A DNA stretch of 64,000 nucleotides, taken from assembly GCA_036768485.1 (NCBI GenBank), contig JAVLUZ010000630.1, positions 349,685-413,684 of the forward strand. Direction: 5' to 3'. A program made the translations under genes and the position numbers. The notes under the pieces were generated by a model. The model had not been told where the DNA came from. It saw only the letters and a program-made list of their open reading frames with translations, and did not search any database. This document shows, piece after piece, positions 31,267-42,992 of this stretch. Numbering within the stretch: position 1 is the first letter of the stretch; every line of letters begins with the position of its first letter. The stretch is from Mermis nigrescens (Eukaryota > Nematoda > Enoplea > Mermithida > Mermithidae).

Positions 31267-31585
31267 CTATTTTCCAGAGATTCTGGATTTAACACCTGAA
31301 GTCGATCCTGATAAGACATGATGTTTGGATAATGGCACCCAAGACACGTTTAGTAAAGTATATCTTTGAACCTTTTCAATATTACGAATATTTTGCGTTG
31401 TATGTCGTGACCAAACACAGGTTGAATATTCTAAAAGAGACCGTGCATAAGTTTCATAGGCCATTGTGAGAAATGTCAAGTCCTTACTTTTGAAACAGCA
31501 AAACATTAGTGACATGCGATGGAAGGCCCGCTTTACAAGTTTGCTTATGTTTTCATCAATTAATATGCCTAAATCTTTTACAGGA
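31267..31585 (-). pseudogene. Non-LTR retrotransposon fragment, C-terminal of RT
   Basis: Reads VKDLGILIDENISKLVKRAF, then FLTMAYETYARSLLEYSTCVWSRHTTQNIRNIEKVQR. This is the region after the RT thumb in jockey/CR1-like elements, where LLEY..CVWSPH and IE.VQRR are typical. It lacks the upstream catalytic domain, and an internal deletion has joined ISKLVK too closely to KDLG. The frame is open to 31267 but the protein is clearly partial. Confidence 0.75.
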
Positions 31586-31603
31586 AATTTTGAGGTTTCC
31601 CCA

Positions 31604-32838
31604 AAAAATGCAGAAAAATCGGAAAAAATAGGACTTTTTAAACGTTATTTTGTGCTATTTTTGGCCTTTTTGGGTTTAGTCTCCCCAAAATTGGTGTTAA
31701 TCCCCCAAGATAGGACGGCCAGCTATGTGCCTGATCTCTTCTTTTACTACCTCTAACAGAAGTTTCTGTCTAGACACAGCAATGGACGGCTGTTGTTTGG
31801 CCAAATTCGGTAGGAAGAATGACAGGGATTTTGTCGCGCGAAATTTTAATGGGCAACGTTCTAAGATTTTCGCAATATAGGCCAAAACGAATTTGACGCA
31901 GTCGTTATAAAACGCCGTCACTTGAAGTTCAGTTGCATTTTTACATTTCGTAGCAATATATCTAAGAAGTTTACCGTTTCAACAAACGAGTTCAACAGAT
32001 CGCCTGCAGTAGTATGACCGAGGAATACCGAATCGATATATATATATATATCTGGACATAAACAGATTCAAAGCTATCAGATAACGATAAACTGTAGTTT
32101 TAAAATAGTTTGATGCAATGGTTGATTTAGGGGGCCCCATTCGCCCGAAGTAGGCGATAGGGACTGAGTAGAGATTTTTAGTCAGTTTTAGGCCTTAATT
32201 CGACTTTTGGGTCCAAAGTAAGGTGGCGACCAATTTTATGTACAAAATTTGGAAAAACGCGGTTTGTCTTCTCTCAGCCCTGGACTCCAATCATAAGCAG
32301 GTAGTTAAACAGCGAAACAAATATTAAAGCAAAAAATCTTATTTTTTGGAATTACATGTTATGATTTTTATGACAAATCACACTATGATGCTTGAGCCGA
32401 TGCAATATGAGAATGCTAATTTTTTTACTCAACCTTATGAAGCAGAACTAGTTTGGTCAAAAAATGAAACTCTATTTGTTGGGAAATTGGGAGAGCAGTC
32501 AGCCCCAATTTTGAAAAATGAAAAATATTGAAAATAAGCATTTTTAATCCAAAATGACAATTCTTATCGTGAATTGGAGGTAATGTCTTCAAAATAAAAC
32601 AAGTGTTCTACCATTTGATTTTAAGGCACTAGAAATTTATAAGCGCTTGACAGACTTTATCATTTACAAGTGCGAAACTTTACACAGAAGCAGTTTTGGT
32701 ATTCAGGCACATAGCTGGCCATCCTATTTTAGGGGGGCAACACCAATTTTGTGGGGTCCAGGGTCCAAAAAGGCCAAAAATAGAACAAAATAACGTTTAA
32801 AAAGTCATATTTTTCCGGTTTTTTCTGAATTTTGGGGG
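31604..32838. mobile_element. About 1.2-kb element with ~130-bp inverted ends
   Basis: 31604-31737 (AAAAATCGGAAAAAATAGG, TTTTTAAACGTTATTTTG, CTATTTTTGGCCTTTTTGG, GGCCAGCTATGTGCCTGA) reappears in reverse at about 32700-32836. No TSD confirmed and no transposase; the interior 31740-32700 has no gene. Confidence 0.65.
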
Positions 32839-33878
32839 TTGTCCGGACCACACCTGGGCGTGGGGTCGGGGGGTATGCACCCCCAGAAACCAAAATACCC
32901 CCAGAAATCAAAATACCCCCCCCAGAATTCAATTTTTGAAAATTTTTCGTTTTTTTTGCAATTTTTTGATGAAAATGGATAGTGCTTGATGAGAAACGTC
33001 TAAAAATGGTGTTTTTATCGCCATACCACAATTTTTAAGGCCATTTTTCGACCTTCAAAAAAAATCTTGCACCCCCCAGAATTTTCTTGCTGCCCACTAG
33101 TGATCGACCGGGGCGACTTTTTTGGCCGGGGCCGGGGCGGTACCGGGGCTGAAAAAAATCCCCGGCCCCGGCCGGGGCCGGGGCTGGCCGGGGTCAGACA
33201 AGGAAAATATTGCATGACACATACTTGGGGTGAGCATAGGAAAAGAAATAATGAGTGACTGCTCCATTCAGTAGTAAATGGCAAGCGCAAAGTTAGGTGT
33301 GCCTTTTCATATCAAGTTTTATTACTATTTATGTCACAAGAAACAAATTTAGTCCATTGTTTCATTGTTTGAATCATCGATAAAGTCTATGTCGCTGCTA
33401 TTAGCACACTCTATATCATTTGAATCTTCGCTACTGCTACTGCTGCTGTAGCGATTGGATGCAATAGGTATTGGATGTAATAAATGAGACATCACACATT
33501 CCCATAAGAGGGAGGGGTATTACCCCCTCAGGGTCCAAGACACAAGTCACTGTCAGACGATTTTTGGTGAAAACCTTTTGAATTTAGCAAAAGTGTACCT
33601 AACTATAAGAATTTCACGAAGTGATACATTATTTTAGAATTGCCAAAAATGGGGGAGGGTGGTCAAATATTTTCTGACTTTCAAGGAAGTTCGGGGCTTC
33701 AAAGCGTGGATGGGGGATGGCCCAAACTCCCTGTCACATGTATATTTCTCGGCCTCTTTAGGGGAAGGGAGGTAAGCGGCTCCATTTTTACAGCCGCTTA
33801 CCCCTGAAAATCTTTAGAATGGTAGAATTTGCAATAAGGAATTCTACACCATTTTACAGTTTTTGTTCTTCAAAAATC

Positions 33879-34930
33879 TTTGTACATGTACAAAGATGGT
33901 CCTGAAACGTCTTTGTACATCAGCAAAAGTCTTCGCCAAATACGAAAAGACCGTGCTTCTAAATGTGATAATTCGGCCTGAATTTAGTTGATAATATTAC
34001 TTCGGCGCGAAGTGCCGAAATTTTTATGAGCTTCTGATGGAATTCACACATAAAACTCGACTGAGAAAGCTAAAACAACTTGTACTACAAAATCAGAAAT
34101 ATTACAAAATTGTAATATGCAAATTAAATCTTGTAATAAGCAACACTACGCTTAGAATGGAAAAATGTCAAAAATTAAGAAACCCAAAAATTAGCCAAAT
34201 ACACCACTAAAGGTCGAAAAACTATGTTCTACCACACTGAAATCGTTACTGTACCATATTAAAGTATACAAAAATTTGCATGTACAAAACAGTATTTTTT
34301 TGTATTCGCCAAAGATTTTTCCCGATGTACAAAGACTTTTCAGGACTATCTTTGTACATGTACAAAGATTTTTGGGAAGATAAAGATTGTAAAAAGGTGT
34401 AAAATCCCAAAAAATTTTCGGCGCTTTGCTCCGATATGAAAAAGTGTCTGTCATATATATCTTTAAAATGGCAAAATTTGTATTTAGAATGGAAAAATGT
34501 CAAATTTTTAGGCGCTTCGCGCCGTTTTGAGACAATTTTAGTAATTTTTGGCGTTAGAAACCCAGAAATTAGCTAAAATATACAATCAAAAGTCAAAAGA
34601 CCCTGTTTTACCACACTAAAATCGCTACCGTACCATATTAAGGTAACCAAAAATTTGTGTGTACAAAATGTACAAAGACTTTTGAGGACCATCTTTGTAC
34701 ATGCACAAACGGACCGTGTACAAAAAAAACAGGTACAAAATGTACAAAGACTTTTGGGTACCATCTTTGTTCATGTATATACAAAGGTACATTGTACAAA
34801 AAAACACTGTCACATACTGATAGTGTGGGAAAATGTGTATGTTTAAAAATATATTTATATAATATAGCTACAAAAATTTGTTAGCTCAAACAAAGACCTT
34901 TTCGGAGATCTTTGTACAAGCACAAGAAGC
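33879..34930. repeat. Array of TTTGTACATGTACAAA palindromes
   Basis: The palindrome is perfect at 33879-33894 and about 34350-34366. Half or decayed copies with the phrase TACAAAGACTTTTGAGGACC recur at about 33915, 34325, 34670, 34695, 34742, 34768 and 34905. GGCGCTTCGCGCC-type hairpins occur at about 34005 and 34510. Frames here (for example 34191-34454) only reflect the repeats. Confidence 0.7.
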
Positions 34931-35855
34931 TCGTACAACAAAACAGAGTCGGCTAATAATAGTCCACCACTTAATTTTCTGGTCCTCCAGTTTGGGATTT
35001 CACCCCTACCTCAACTCTGGACCTTAGGAAACTATTTGAGACATATTAAGTTTATCGGATCGGACGCAATTCTGCAGTGTAGTTTATATTCGCCTATAAT
35101 TAACCTCTGTCCTAATAACTATTACACAAAAAACGCGTTTTAAAGCAAGTTCCCATTCAATTAAATGTAAAAGTGTTTTTTTGTAAAAATAGTTTGTTGA
35201 AAACGTACAATTTCCAACTAGAAATAGAACGTATTTGTTAACTCTAAATCTTTTAGCCATAGCTATCAATGAATGAATAAAAAGTAGCATTTAGTTTAAA
35301 TAAATTAAGTGGAGGAATTGAAGACAAGCATATTTTCCTGAACATTTATTCAGTAAAAGCTCATTTATACACAGTAGCAAAGTTATAACAAGGACTAAGT
35401 AAGTATACATATGGTTTAAGGCACTGATTATTGGCCAATGTTGGCCCCGAATTTTTCGTTAAAGGCCAAAATTGGCCAATAACGCGTGCATTAGGGGCCA
35501 ATATTTGTAAGATTTGAAATTCTTAAAAAGCTTCACATGCGTGGGTTTCGAACCCCGTACTTTCGTGTTTGTAAACTCACGCGCGCACACTGCGCCAAAG
35601 CGAAATTTTAACAAAATTTTGAAGAATGATACTAATGCTATCTGTTATATACAGTACCTATACGCAATTGCTATTTTTTGTTTGAAAGAGATTGCTTATG
35701 CTTTCTTTTATGCCTAAGTAGTTTGAATTGTATGGTGTAGGTATTTCTAATTGTCGTTGGTTTGCCTTACGTATTGCAAAATCCTACATATGTATGTACC
35801 TACATAAATACATATGTACGTACATGTGTGCATAAATATTCTAATGCCATGTCAG

Positions 35856-36383
35856 CATACGTGGGCAGCAAGAAAATTCTGGGGGGGGTGCAAGATTTTT
35901 GAAGGTCAAAAAATTGCCTTAAAAATGGTGGTATGGCGATAAAACACCATTTTTCGACGTTTCTCATCAAGCACTATCCATTGAAATCAAAAAATTTCGA
36001 AAAAACGAAAAAAATGTTCAAAAATTGAATTCTGGGGGGTATTTTGATTTCTGGGGGTTATTTTGGTTTCTGGGGGGTGCATACCATACCTGGGCGTGGG
36101 GGTTTTGGGGGGTATGCACCCCCCAGAAACCAAACCCCCCCAAAGAAATCAAAATATCCCCCCCCCCAAGAATTCAATTTTTGAAAATTTTTTCGCTTTT
36201 TTCGCAATTTTTTGATGCCAATGGATAGTTCCTGATGAGAAACGTCGAAAAATGGTGTTTTTATCACCATACCAGCAATTTTAAGGCCCTTTTGACCTTC
36301 AAAAAAAATCTTGCACCCCCGCCCAGAAATTTCTTGCTGCCCACGTATGGTGCATACCCCCAAACCCCCCACGCCCAGGTGTG
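35856..36383 (-). mobile_element. Nest level 4: MITE-A
   Basis: CATACGTGGGCAGC to CCCAGGTGTG; perfect TSD CATGTCAG at 35848-35855 and 36384-36391. Split by the next level. Confidence 0.93.
36085..36349 (+). mobile_element. Nest level 5: MITE-A inside MITE-A
   Basis: CATACCTGGGCGTGG to CTGCCCACGTATG, 265 bp; perfect TSD GTGCATAC at 36077-36084 and 36350-36357. Confidence 0.93.
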
Positions 36384-36478
36384 CATGTCAGTATGCGATT
36401 TCAAATAGCTAGGTAGAGGTTACCTACCTATGTAACAGGACAATAGGTTGTATGTACGTATAAAGGTACCTATGCAAC

Positions 36479-36724
36479 TATAGTGTGTTTCATTTGATCG
36501 AGGGTTTTTTGACAAGTTTAAAGTGGCTACATAAGTGTTTTATACTAATGCGACAGCAAATAGGTATATTTTACAGAATATCGAGTTGCATTATGATCTT
36601 TGATACTGCTAAGAGGAAAGACAGCATCATATAGGTACATATGTACTTAAAGGTCACTTTTGTGGCCTGGTTTATGCGGACTAAATTCAGCGGAATAGCT
36701 TTCCAATAAACGAAACAGACTATA
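36479..36724. mobile_element. MITE-B copy 2
   Basis: TATAGTGTGTTTCATTTG to GAAACAGACTATA; internal TTTTGTGGCCTGG block matches TTTTGTAGCCTG of other copies. Confidence 0.65.
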
Positions 36725-37249
36725 CTTAATTCTGGTCATACAGATCCGGTGTGGACATCTTACGCTATACGGTAGGTTGAAATTCTCCTAAACATTTACT
36801 TGAATGTAAATAGTATTTTTTCAGCAGGTTCTAATTTTTCTACATAATATGTTTATCATTATTTACTGTATTTTTATTAATATTGGCCCCTAATGCACAG
36901 CGTTATTGGCCAATATTGGCCTTTAACGAAAAAATTTGGGGTCAACATTGGCCAATAATCAGTGCCATGGTTTAATCAGTACAGTTCTCAAAATTAACAC
37001 TTGCTCATTGATAAATAAGTGCCAGTATCACAGCCTGTACAAAATACGAATTACATTAAATTTTTCCCCGGCCCCGGCCATTTTTTGACCTAGCCCCGGC
37101 CGGGGCCAAGGATGCTTAAAAATGGCCGGATTGCCGGGGCCGGGGCCCCGGTCGATCACTACTGCCCACGTATGGTCCGGACCCCCACCCCCCACATTGC
37201 CCCCAGAGCTACGTGCCTGCTGGTATTCAACAATATATAATAATTAAAA

Positions 37250-38246
37250 TTAAATGGGGTAACTTGAGAAGCTGTCGAACCTAGTTTGAACACCGTGTGA
37301 ACCAAAATAGCGGAATAATATATCCATCTGACATTCCTGAGATATTTTGTTAAGAGCCTCATTGAAGCAAATCACAAAAACAGAACAACCTTTCAACGCC
37401 GCCTTTATTTTGCACAAGAAATAGGGCGCCAGTCCAAAGCAAACCGTATATGCTAGTTTAGTTTTGCTCATCGCAAATTTGGCAGCAATGTCACTGTCGG
37501 GAAACATCAATTTAAGAAGTTGGCCAATGTTAGAACAGCTTCTGTAACTAAAATAGCCATGCACGGACTTCAGTGCCCAAACGATTTAGACCCTAATGAC
37601 TTGTTCACTAATAACAAATGGATTTGGCGACATTTTTGATCATTTTTTTGAAAAACGCGAAAAAGAAACAGTTAAAAAATTGGGAAAAACACTTTTTGGC
37701 TAGTTGCTGAACAACATTGCCTGGATTTTAGTTTAGTATGATGGAACGATAACGGCACATAATGCAATAACATAAGACAGAATGAAACAAGATTTGACAG
37801 ACAACTTCTTTCTTAAAGTTCTTGGTGATGTCAACCGATATAAAATGGAGTGAAACTACGAGTACATATGTAACATTTTAATTTTTTCTTCTTCCATAAT
37901 CACTTTTGTTACTTTAAATTATTTAACTTCGAAAATCAACCAGACCCCAGAATTCTGATGCAGCAAATCGATACTGGTTAATTACAATAAAGATTTTCGC
38001 ATACTTACACAATAAGCAAGTGAACAAACAATATAAAACTTTTGCGAATGTTAAATGCTTCTTCGACTTCGAATGGCTGTTCAGGGCTTGTCGACCCATG
38101 GTTGCAATATCAATTTTCTTTTTGCACCAAACGCAAAGAGAGGATTTCGGATCCTTCTTATCTTCGCGAATCCATTGAGCTAGCGAGGGATACAGCGAAG
38201 GATTAATCCACTCCTCCTTAAATCGGCAGCTATCCATATCGATCAT
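37250..38246 (-). pseudogene. BED-finger hAT-like transposase, N-terminal and middle pieces
   Basis: The first piece (38246 to about 38040) starts at a real ATG and reads DSCRFKEEWINPSLYPSLAQ, then a BED-type zinc finger (C38, C41, H58, H64). A non-coding interval follows, and the second piece (about 37580 to 37250) reads ALKSVHGYFSYRSCSNIGQL, MFPDSDIAAKFAMSKTKLAY, GLAPYF and CFNEALNK...QMDI. Together they follow the order of BED-finger hAT-derived proteins. The interval could be an intron (AAAA/GTTTTA is a weak donor) but a TAA lies just upstream of the second piece and the C-terminus is missing. The C-terminal region of the same family is present as a separate fragment at 27390-27981. Confidence 0.7.
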
Positions 38247-38822
38247 TACACACGTAACAACGTACGGGACAATTGGTTCTAGGCTCTGAATAGGCTCTAA
38301 AAATGTGTCAGTTACTCAAAATTACCACATCATTTTTATTACAACTGTCACTTTTTAGGAATATGCAACGCAACAGGAAGACAGTAGTAATTGGCATACT
38401 AAGTTAGTGATCATCCGGTCGGCCGAGCCATACTAATCTTCTCCGACCCATTAATCAAATTCACGCAGCCAAATTATCACGGAGTGAGAAATCCCTAAAA
38501 TGAAGTTCTTATTAATTGATGATTTTTTAGCAGAATGTCATTTTAGGTCGTTGAACTCAGTCATACAGCAGTCGATCTGGAAATGATAAGCATGTCCTAA
38601 CCATAAAATAGTGGCGTGTGGCAAAACTAAGGAATATTCCATAGATTGTACCGCAGTTTTTGTTGTTAAAAGCAGGTTTTTGTTCACTAAAATAATTAAC
38701 TGACCTTTCTTGCTGTTAGGAAAACTTTTCATTAATAAATCATAGTGAGAAAAAGGGAAAATTTGGAACGCTTCACGAATTTGCGTGGTCATCCTAGCGC
38801 AGGGGCCAGGCCCATGCTAACC

Positions 38823-39012
38823 CATGGACGTAACCAGAGGGGGGTCAGTGGGGTCTTTTGACCCCCAAAAAATGGAATCGTCACAAAAAAATTCAAAGGG
38901 GGAGGGGTAAAGGAAAATAAGCCACCTTCAAGTTGAACGTCGTTTTTTTACTGTTTGAGATCCCCCAAAACTGCTCCTACATCCCCAAAATAACATCCTG
39001 TTTACGTCCCTG
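38823..39012. mobile_element. Probable short MITE
   Basis: CATGGACGTAACCAG at the left and inverted CAGGGACGTAAACAG at the right, about 190 bp. No convincing TSD. The rest of 38247-39490 has no recognisable gene; the 84-residue frame at 38538-38792 matches nothing I know. Confidence 0.45.
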
Positions 39013-39493
39013 CAACCTTTACAGACAATAAAAAGAGCGAATATTACTTGACATGTTTATCTATTAATAAAACATTAGCTTCACGGGTTTAACCTAAAAA
39101 AGATATAAAAAATCTTCACGATCCCTTTCTAGTGACGATTGGTGCAATATGCTTGCTATGTATGACGTCACTATGCATAACATTAGCGTATTGTAGGAAT
39201 TCGTTGCATGTAGCATATAGATACTTCAGAATTTGGGACGAAATTGTAAATATTGGTCGAAAAATGCATCTGACTGCTTAAAAATATGTGCAAATTTCGT
39301 TTTTCTCACGTGTTATGATTTCTCTCCTCAGAAAGCACAGGAAATAGAAATCGATTAGGAAAAACAAAATAACACGGAATTAGTCTCACTCAGACGCGAG
39401 AACCTACTGAGGTATGTATTTGCCTAAATGCGGGAAATGAATATGCACTGTACATCAAAGGAATAAATTTGTAGCATGAAGTTGATGATTTGA

Positions 39494-40141
39494 TTAAACA
39501 AAGAAATTGCTCCAATGAAACAAAAAAGACGAATATACTTGGGATTGTGGATAATTAAGGATGTAAAAGGAGGGTACTAGGAAAAAGCTAACTATTCATA
39601 CGCACAAAGTGGCAAAATCTGTTAGAAATCAGACTTTCTCTGAGCAACGCAAAAAACCGAAGTGTATTCTGCGGCCTGCAGATTGAAATAAATCATTAAA
39701 CCAAAACAACGAAGCAGCGAGTTAGCTATGCAGTAGCTATGGGAAAGTTGATGAAGTAAATTAGGTGCAACTTGTAAACCAATTGAATGAAATAGCAAGC
39801 ATGGATGCATTAAAGACTATCAAAGAAATTCTTGGTTTAAAGCGTAGGGAACGCATAAGCTTACGTGAAACAGACTGCATCTTGGTATACTTGTTTGCCC
39901 GCAACGATTATATACATATGCACTAACCAATACGCCAGGTTTGCTTGCTAAACTGCTCATTATAACAAAATAAAATACTTCGATTTTTGCGTTGCTTAGA
40001 GAAAGTCTGATCTTTAGCAATTTTGTGACTTTAGGCATTTGCATCAGTTGCTTTTTCCTAGTCCCTTCCTTTTACATCCTTAATAATTCATAATCCCACG
40101 TATATTCGTCTTTTTTGTTTAATAGGAGCATTTTTCTTTGC
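39494..40141. mobile_element. Inverted-repeat element, GCAAAGAAAAATGCTCC ends
   Basis: 39494-39690 (AAACAAAAAAGACGAATATAC, AAGGATGTAAAAGG, CAGACTTTCTCTGAGCAACGC) is mirrored at about 39955-40141. Related single ends at 1973-2000 and 45890-46000. Confidence 0.65.
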
Positions 40142-40909
40142 TAGTACCCTACGTTTAATTGGCACGTTTTGAGTAAATCAGCCGCCAGTGCCACAATAAT
40201 GACAGCAGTTCAAGAACGCAGAAAACAATATTGTTTTGAACCCTAAACAAGAAACCTTACCTTTTGGATCAAAGATTTGCAGCATAAACTTTACGCAAAT
40301 ATTGGTTGTAAAGAACACTAACGCCCAGATTCGTATTTTCTGACTGTTACGTTCTTATTATATTTCGATTATAGGAACATTTAAGCAAACTGATAAACCC
40401 AGGGTTGCATATAGCAACGCTTAACTACTGCAACAATAATTATTTCTGTTTACACAAGTTTGGGCATAAATTTTTAGCCGACAGATTGCGATTATAGCAT
40501 TGATTTGATATTTAGTTATCGTAATCCTTCGCAGAGCCTTGCGCGGGGCGGGTCGGCCCGCCCGCCCCGCAGGCCCGCGCGGCCCGAGCGGGCTTTTTGC
40601 CGGGGCGGGTCACACCGCTAGCGGGGCGGGGCGGGGGCGGGGCGGGGCGGGGCGGGCTTTATTTTCTAAAAATTTTGGCGGGGCGGGGCGGGCCGGGCCT
40701 TTCTTTTTTTTAAATTTTTGTTGTGCAAAAGGATACGTGCGCGAAATTGATTTCCATGCACAAGGTTTCGCGAAATAGACTATAGTTCTAAGTAATGCTC
40801 TGCTGCTCATCCTTTGAATAAATACTTAATGAAATATAACACATGGGGGCTGTTAAAATAATACAAATTGAAATAATCCAGCTTTACCATGCATAAGCTT
40901 ACATATATA

Positions 40910-41712
40910 CAGTGTTTCAAAAAAAAAAGCGAAACCCATATTTGACCTTGTAACTTCCCAACGGCTCGCTCAATTTCAATGCAAATTATTTTAAACGATA
41001 GACTGAAACCTTTGTAAGAAACTTGCTAAGTTTCGTATTCGTAGCTCTGCTCTGTTCTCGTGCAACGCGCAATTGTGTAAAAGTCGTTTTTTTCATTAAA
41101 TACAATGTGTGTTTAGAAATAAATCATGTGTTTGCAACGTTGTAGCTTTCAATCGAGTGAACATTTTAGAATACGGTCTGCTCTATTCAAAAGCCTGTTT
41201 GTCTAGCTGTTAGCCTGCAAATTTTCGTACTATTTTGCTGCTTGGTTCGAGAGTTATTGAGCTTTCGCCAAATGTCATTCCTTAGGTCATTCACAAGCGC
41301 AAGCAACTCGCAGCTTATTTTGTCATTGCTGGCTCAATCGCCGAGGAAGTGACCTTAGGCAAAGCTCAATAGCTCATGAACAAACAAACAAAATAAAAGT
41401 AAAATTTAGAGGCAACTAGCTAGATAAATGAGCTTTTGATTGAAGCAAACCGTATTCTAAAATGTTCACTCGATCTAAAGCTACAATGTCGCAAACACAT
41501 ATTCATTTCTTACGACACATTGTATTTAATGAAAAAACGACTTTTACCCAAATGCGCGTTGTACAAGAACAAATGAAGCTGCGAAAATGAAACTTTGCAA
41601 GATGATTATGAATGTTTTTATCCATTGATTAAAGCAAGTTGCATTCTAATTGAGCGATTCGTCCCGAAGTGCAAGGTCTGATATGGGTTTCGTTTTTTTT
41701 TGAAAAACCCTG
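40910..41712. mobile_element. CAGGGTGTTTC-type TIR element, copy 2
   Basis: CAGTGTTTCAAAAAA to GAAAAACCCTG flanked by TATA; 803 bp. Counterpart of 4315-7036 without its internal insertion. Confidence 0.65.
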
Positions 41713-41742
41713 TATATAGAGGTAAGAGCAGGTACCTACATA

Positions 41743-42015
41743 CACACGTGGGCGTGGGGAGGTTTGGGAGGCATGCACCCCCCGGAAGTTGAAATACCCC
41801 CCATAAATCAAAATACCCCCAAGAAAATTTTTTTGCTTTTTCAGCAATTTTTTGATGCCATTGGATAGTGCTTGATGAGAAACGTCGAAAAATGGTGTTT
41901 GTTTTTTGCCATACGACCACTTTTAAGACCATTTTTTGACCTTTAAAAATTTTTTCACCTTCCCCCTCCACCAATCTTTTCACCCCCCCCTAGAATTTCG
42001 GTGCTGCCCACTATG
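41743..42015 (+). mobile_element. MITE-A copy in hAT copy 2
   Basis: CACACGTGGGCGTGG to CTGCCCACTATG. TSD CCTACATA (41735-41742) versus CCTGCATA (42016-42023). Same insertion event as 7066-7352. Confidence 0.88.
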
Positions 42016-42992
42016 CCTGCATATATGTATGTACACACTGCGTCCTTACATAAGGTAGACTATCACCTATAGGATTTGAGTAATGGCGAGCATTGGGATC
42101 TGGGTTGTCCCCTGGGATCCAGCAGACACCCAAAATTGATTTTGTTGTGCTAGTTTTGGCGATTTCGCCCCATCCAGACCCCCTCAGAATTTGAGCAATC
42201 AGCAGTGCAAGATTATGCCTTTTGCAGCTTACCTAGATACCTAACTACACCTATCACAGTAACATCATTGTTGTTCCAATAAAGTTTATTGCTGTAAGAC
42301 ATTAGCTCTTATTCAATTTACAAAATTGCATTGCACTCATTTACATTGAAGATTTTGTATCACCCATTGTCCGGTTCTTTATCTTCTTTACATGAAAAAA
42401 TTTTGCGGGGCGGGGCGGGGCGGGGCGGGCCTAATTTTTTGTAACATTACTGGCGGGGCGGGTCTAAGGAGCTGCGGGGCGGGGCGGGGCGGGCTTTATT
42501 TCTTTCTTGGCGGGGCGGGGCGGGTCAAAAAATTTCGGCCCGCGCAGGGCTCTGATCCTTCGGCTTACTTTCGAAAAAATTCTTAGAATTTATGCCCAAA
42601 TGTGAAACAGATTATAGCTCGATAGCTGATACGGATACTTCTCATAAGGCAACACGTTGTGATTGAAGAAATTAGTATATTATTTACTTGATGCCAAATA
42701 TAAGTAAGTAAACTAAGTTAATGACAAACATCCGACAGCAACACAGAATTGCTAACGAAAGAAGCGGGCGCACGCGCAATCACCTCAACAAACGCGTCCT
42801 ACCACAAGCCGGAACCAATCGGGACAAACATAGACGAACGCGGACAGCGGGCCAGCCAATGAACCAAACAGCAGGGCGTCATAAAATGTCAGCAATAATA
42901 GTTATGTGTTAACTGCGCGCAATGTGAACAAACATTTTAGTTTAAATTTGCATGAGTACATGATGGTCACGAAAATAATGTCGTTACCCGAT

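Larger units (their letters stand above)
35420..36966. mobile_element. Nest level 3: MULE-like element, 9-bp TSD
   Basis: Long TIRs (about 90 bp) starting GGCACTGATTATTGGCCAAT, inverted at 36880-36966. Perfect 9-bp duplication ATGGTTTAA at 35411-35419 and 36967-36975. Long TIRs with a 9-bp TSD are typical of Mutator-like elements. 1547 bp with nested MITEs; no transposase. Confidence 0.85.
33098..37161. mobile_element. Nest level 2: hAT with (GGCCGG)n ends
   Basis: TIR TAGTGATCGACCGGGGC and its inverse, running into GGCCGG-type arrays (33104-33196, 37065-37158). Perfect TSD CTGCCCAC at 33090-33097 and 37162-37169. 4064 bp including nested elements; no transposase. 33200-33880 and 34940-35410 are AT-rich with no gene. 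Confidence 0.93.
32849..37174 (+). mobile_element. Nest level 1: MITE-A split by a hAT
   Basis: CACACCTGGGCGTGG at 32849; its last 13 bp (CTGCCCACGTATG) resume at 37162 after the hAT. Perfect TSD GTCCGGAC at 32841-32848 and 37175-37182. Confidence 0.93.
40532..42554. mobile_element. hAT with (GGGGC)n ends, copy 2 (lacks palindromic insertion)
   Basis: CAGAGCCTTGCGCGGG to GCGCAGGGCTCTG, GC arrays at 40538-40702 and 42393-42548. Perfect TSD ATCCTTCG at 40524-40531 and 42555-42562. 2023 bp. Aligns with copy 1 across the site of the 18.4-kb insertion (CTTCTTTACATGAAAAAATT near 42390) and shows the empty site of the 1.9-kb element. Confidence 0.88.
40444..42614. mobile_element. MITE-C split by hAT copy 2
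   Basis: CTGTTTACACAAGTTTGGGC...TTAGTTATCGTA before the hAT, and CTTACTTTCGAAAA...CAAATGTGAAACAG after it, align with the intact MITE-C at 16534-16699. Confidence 0.75.
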
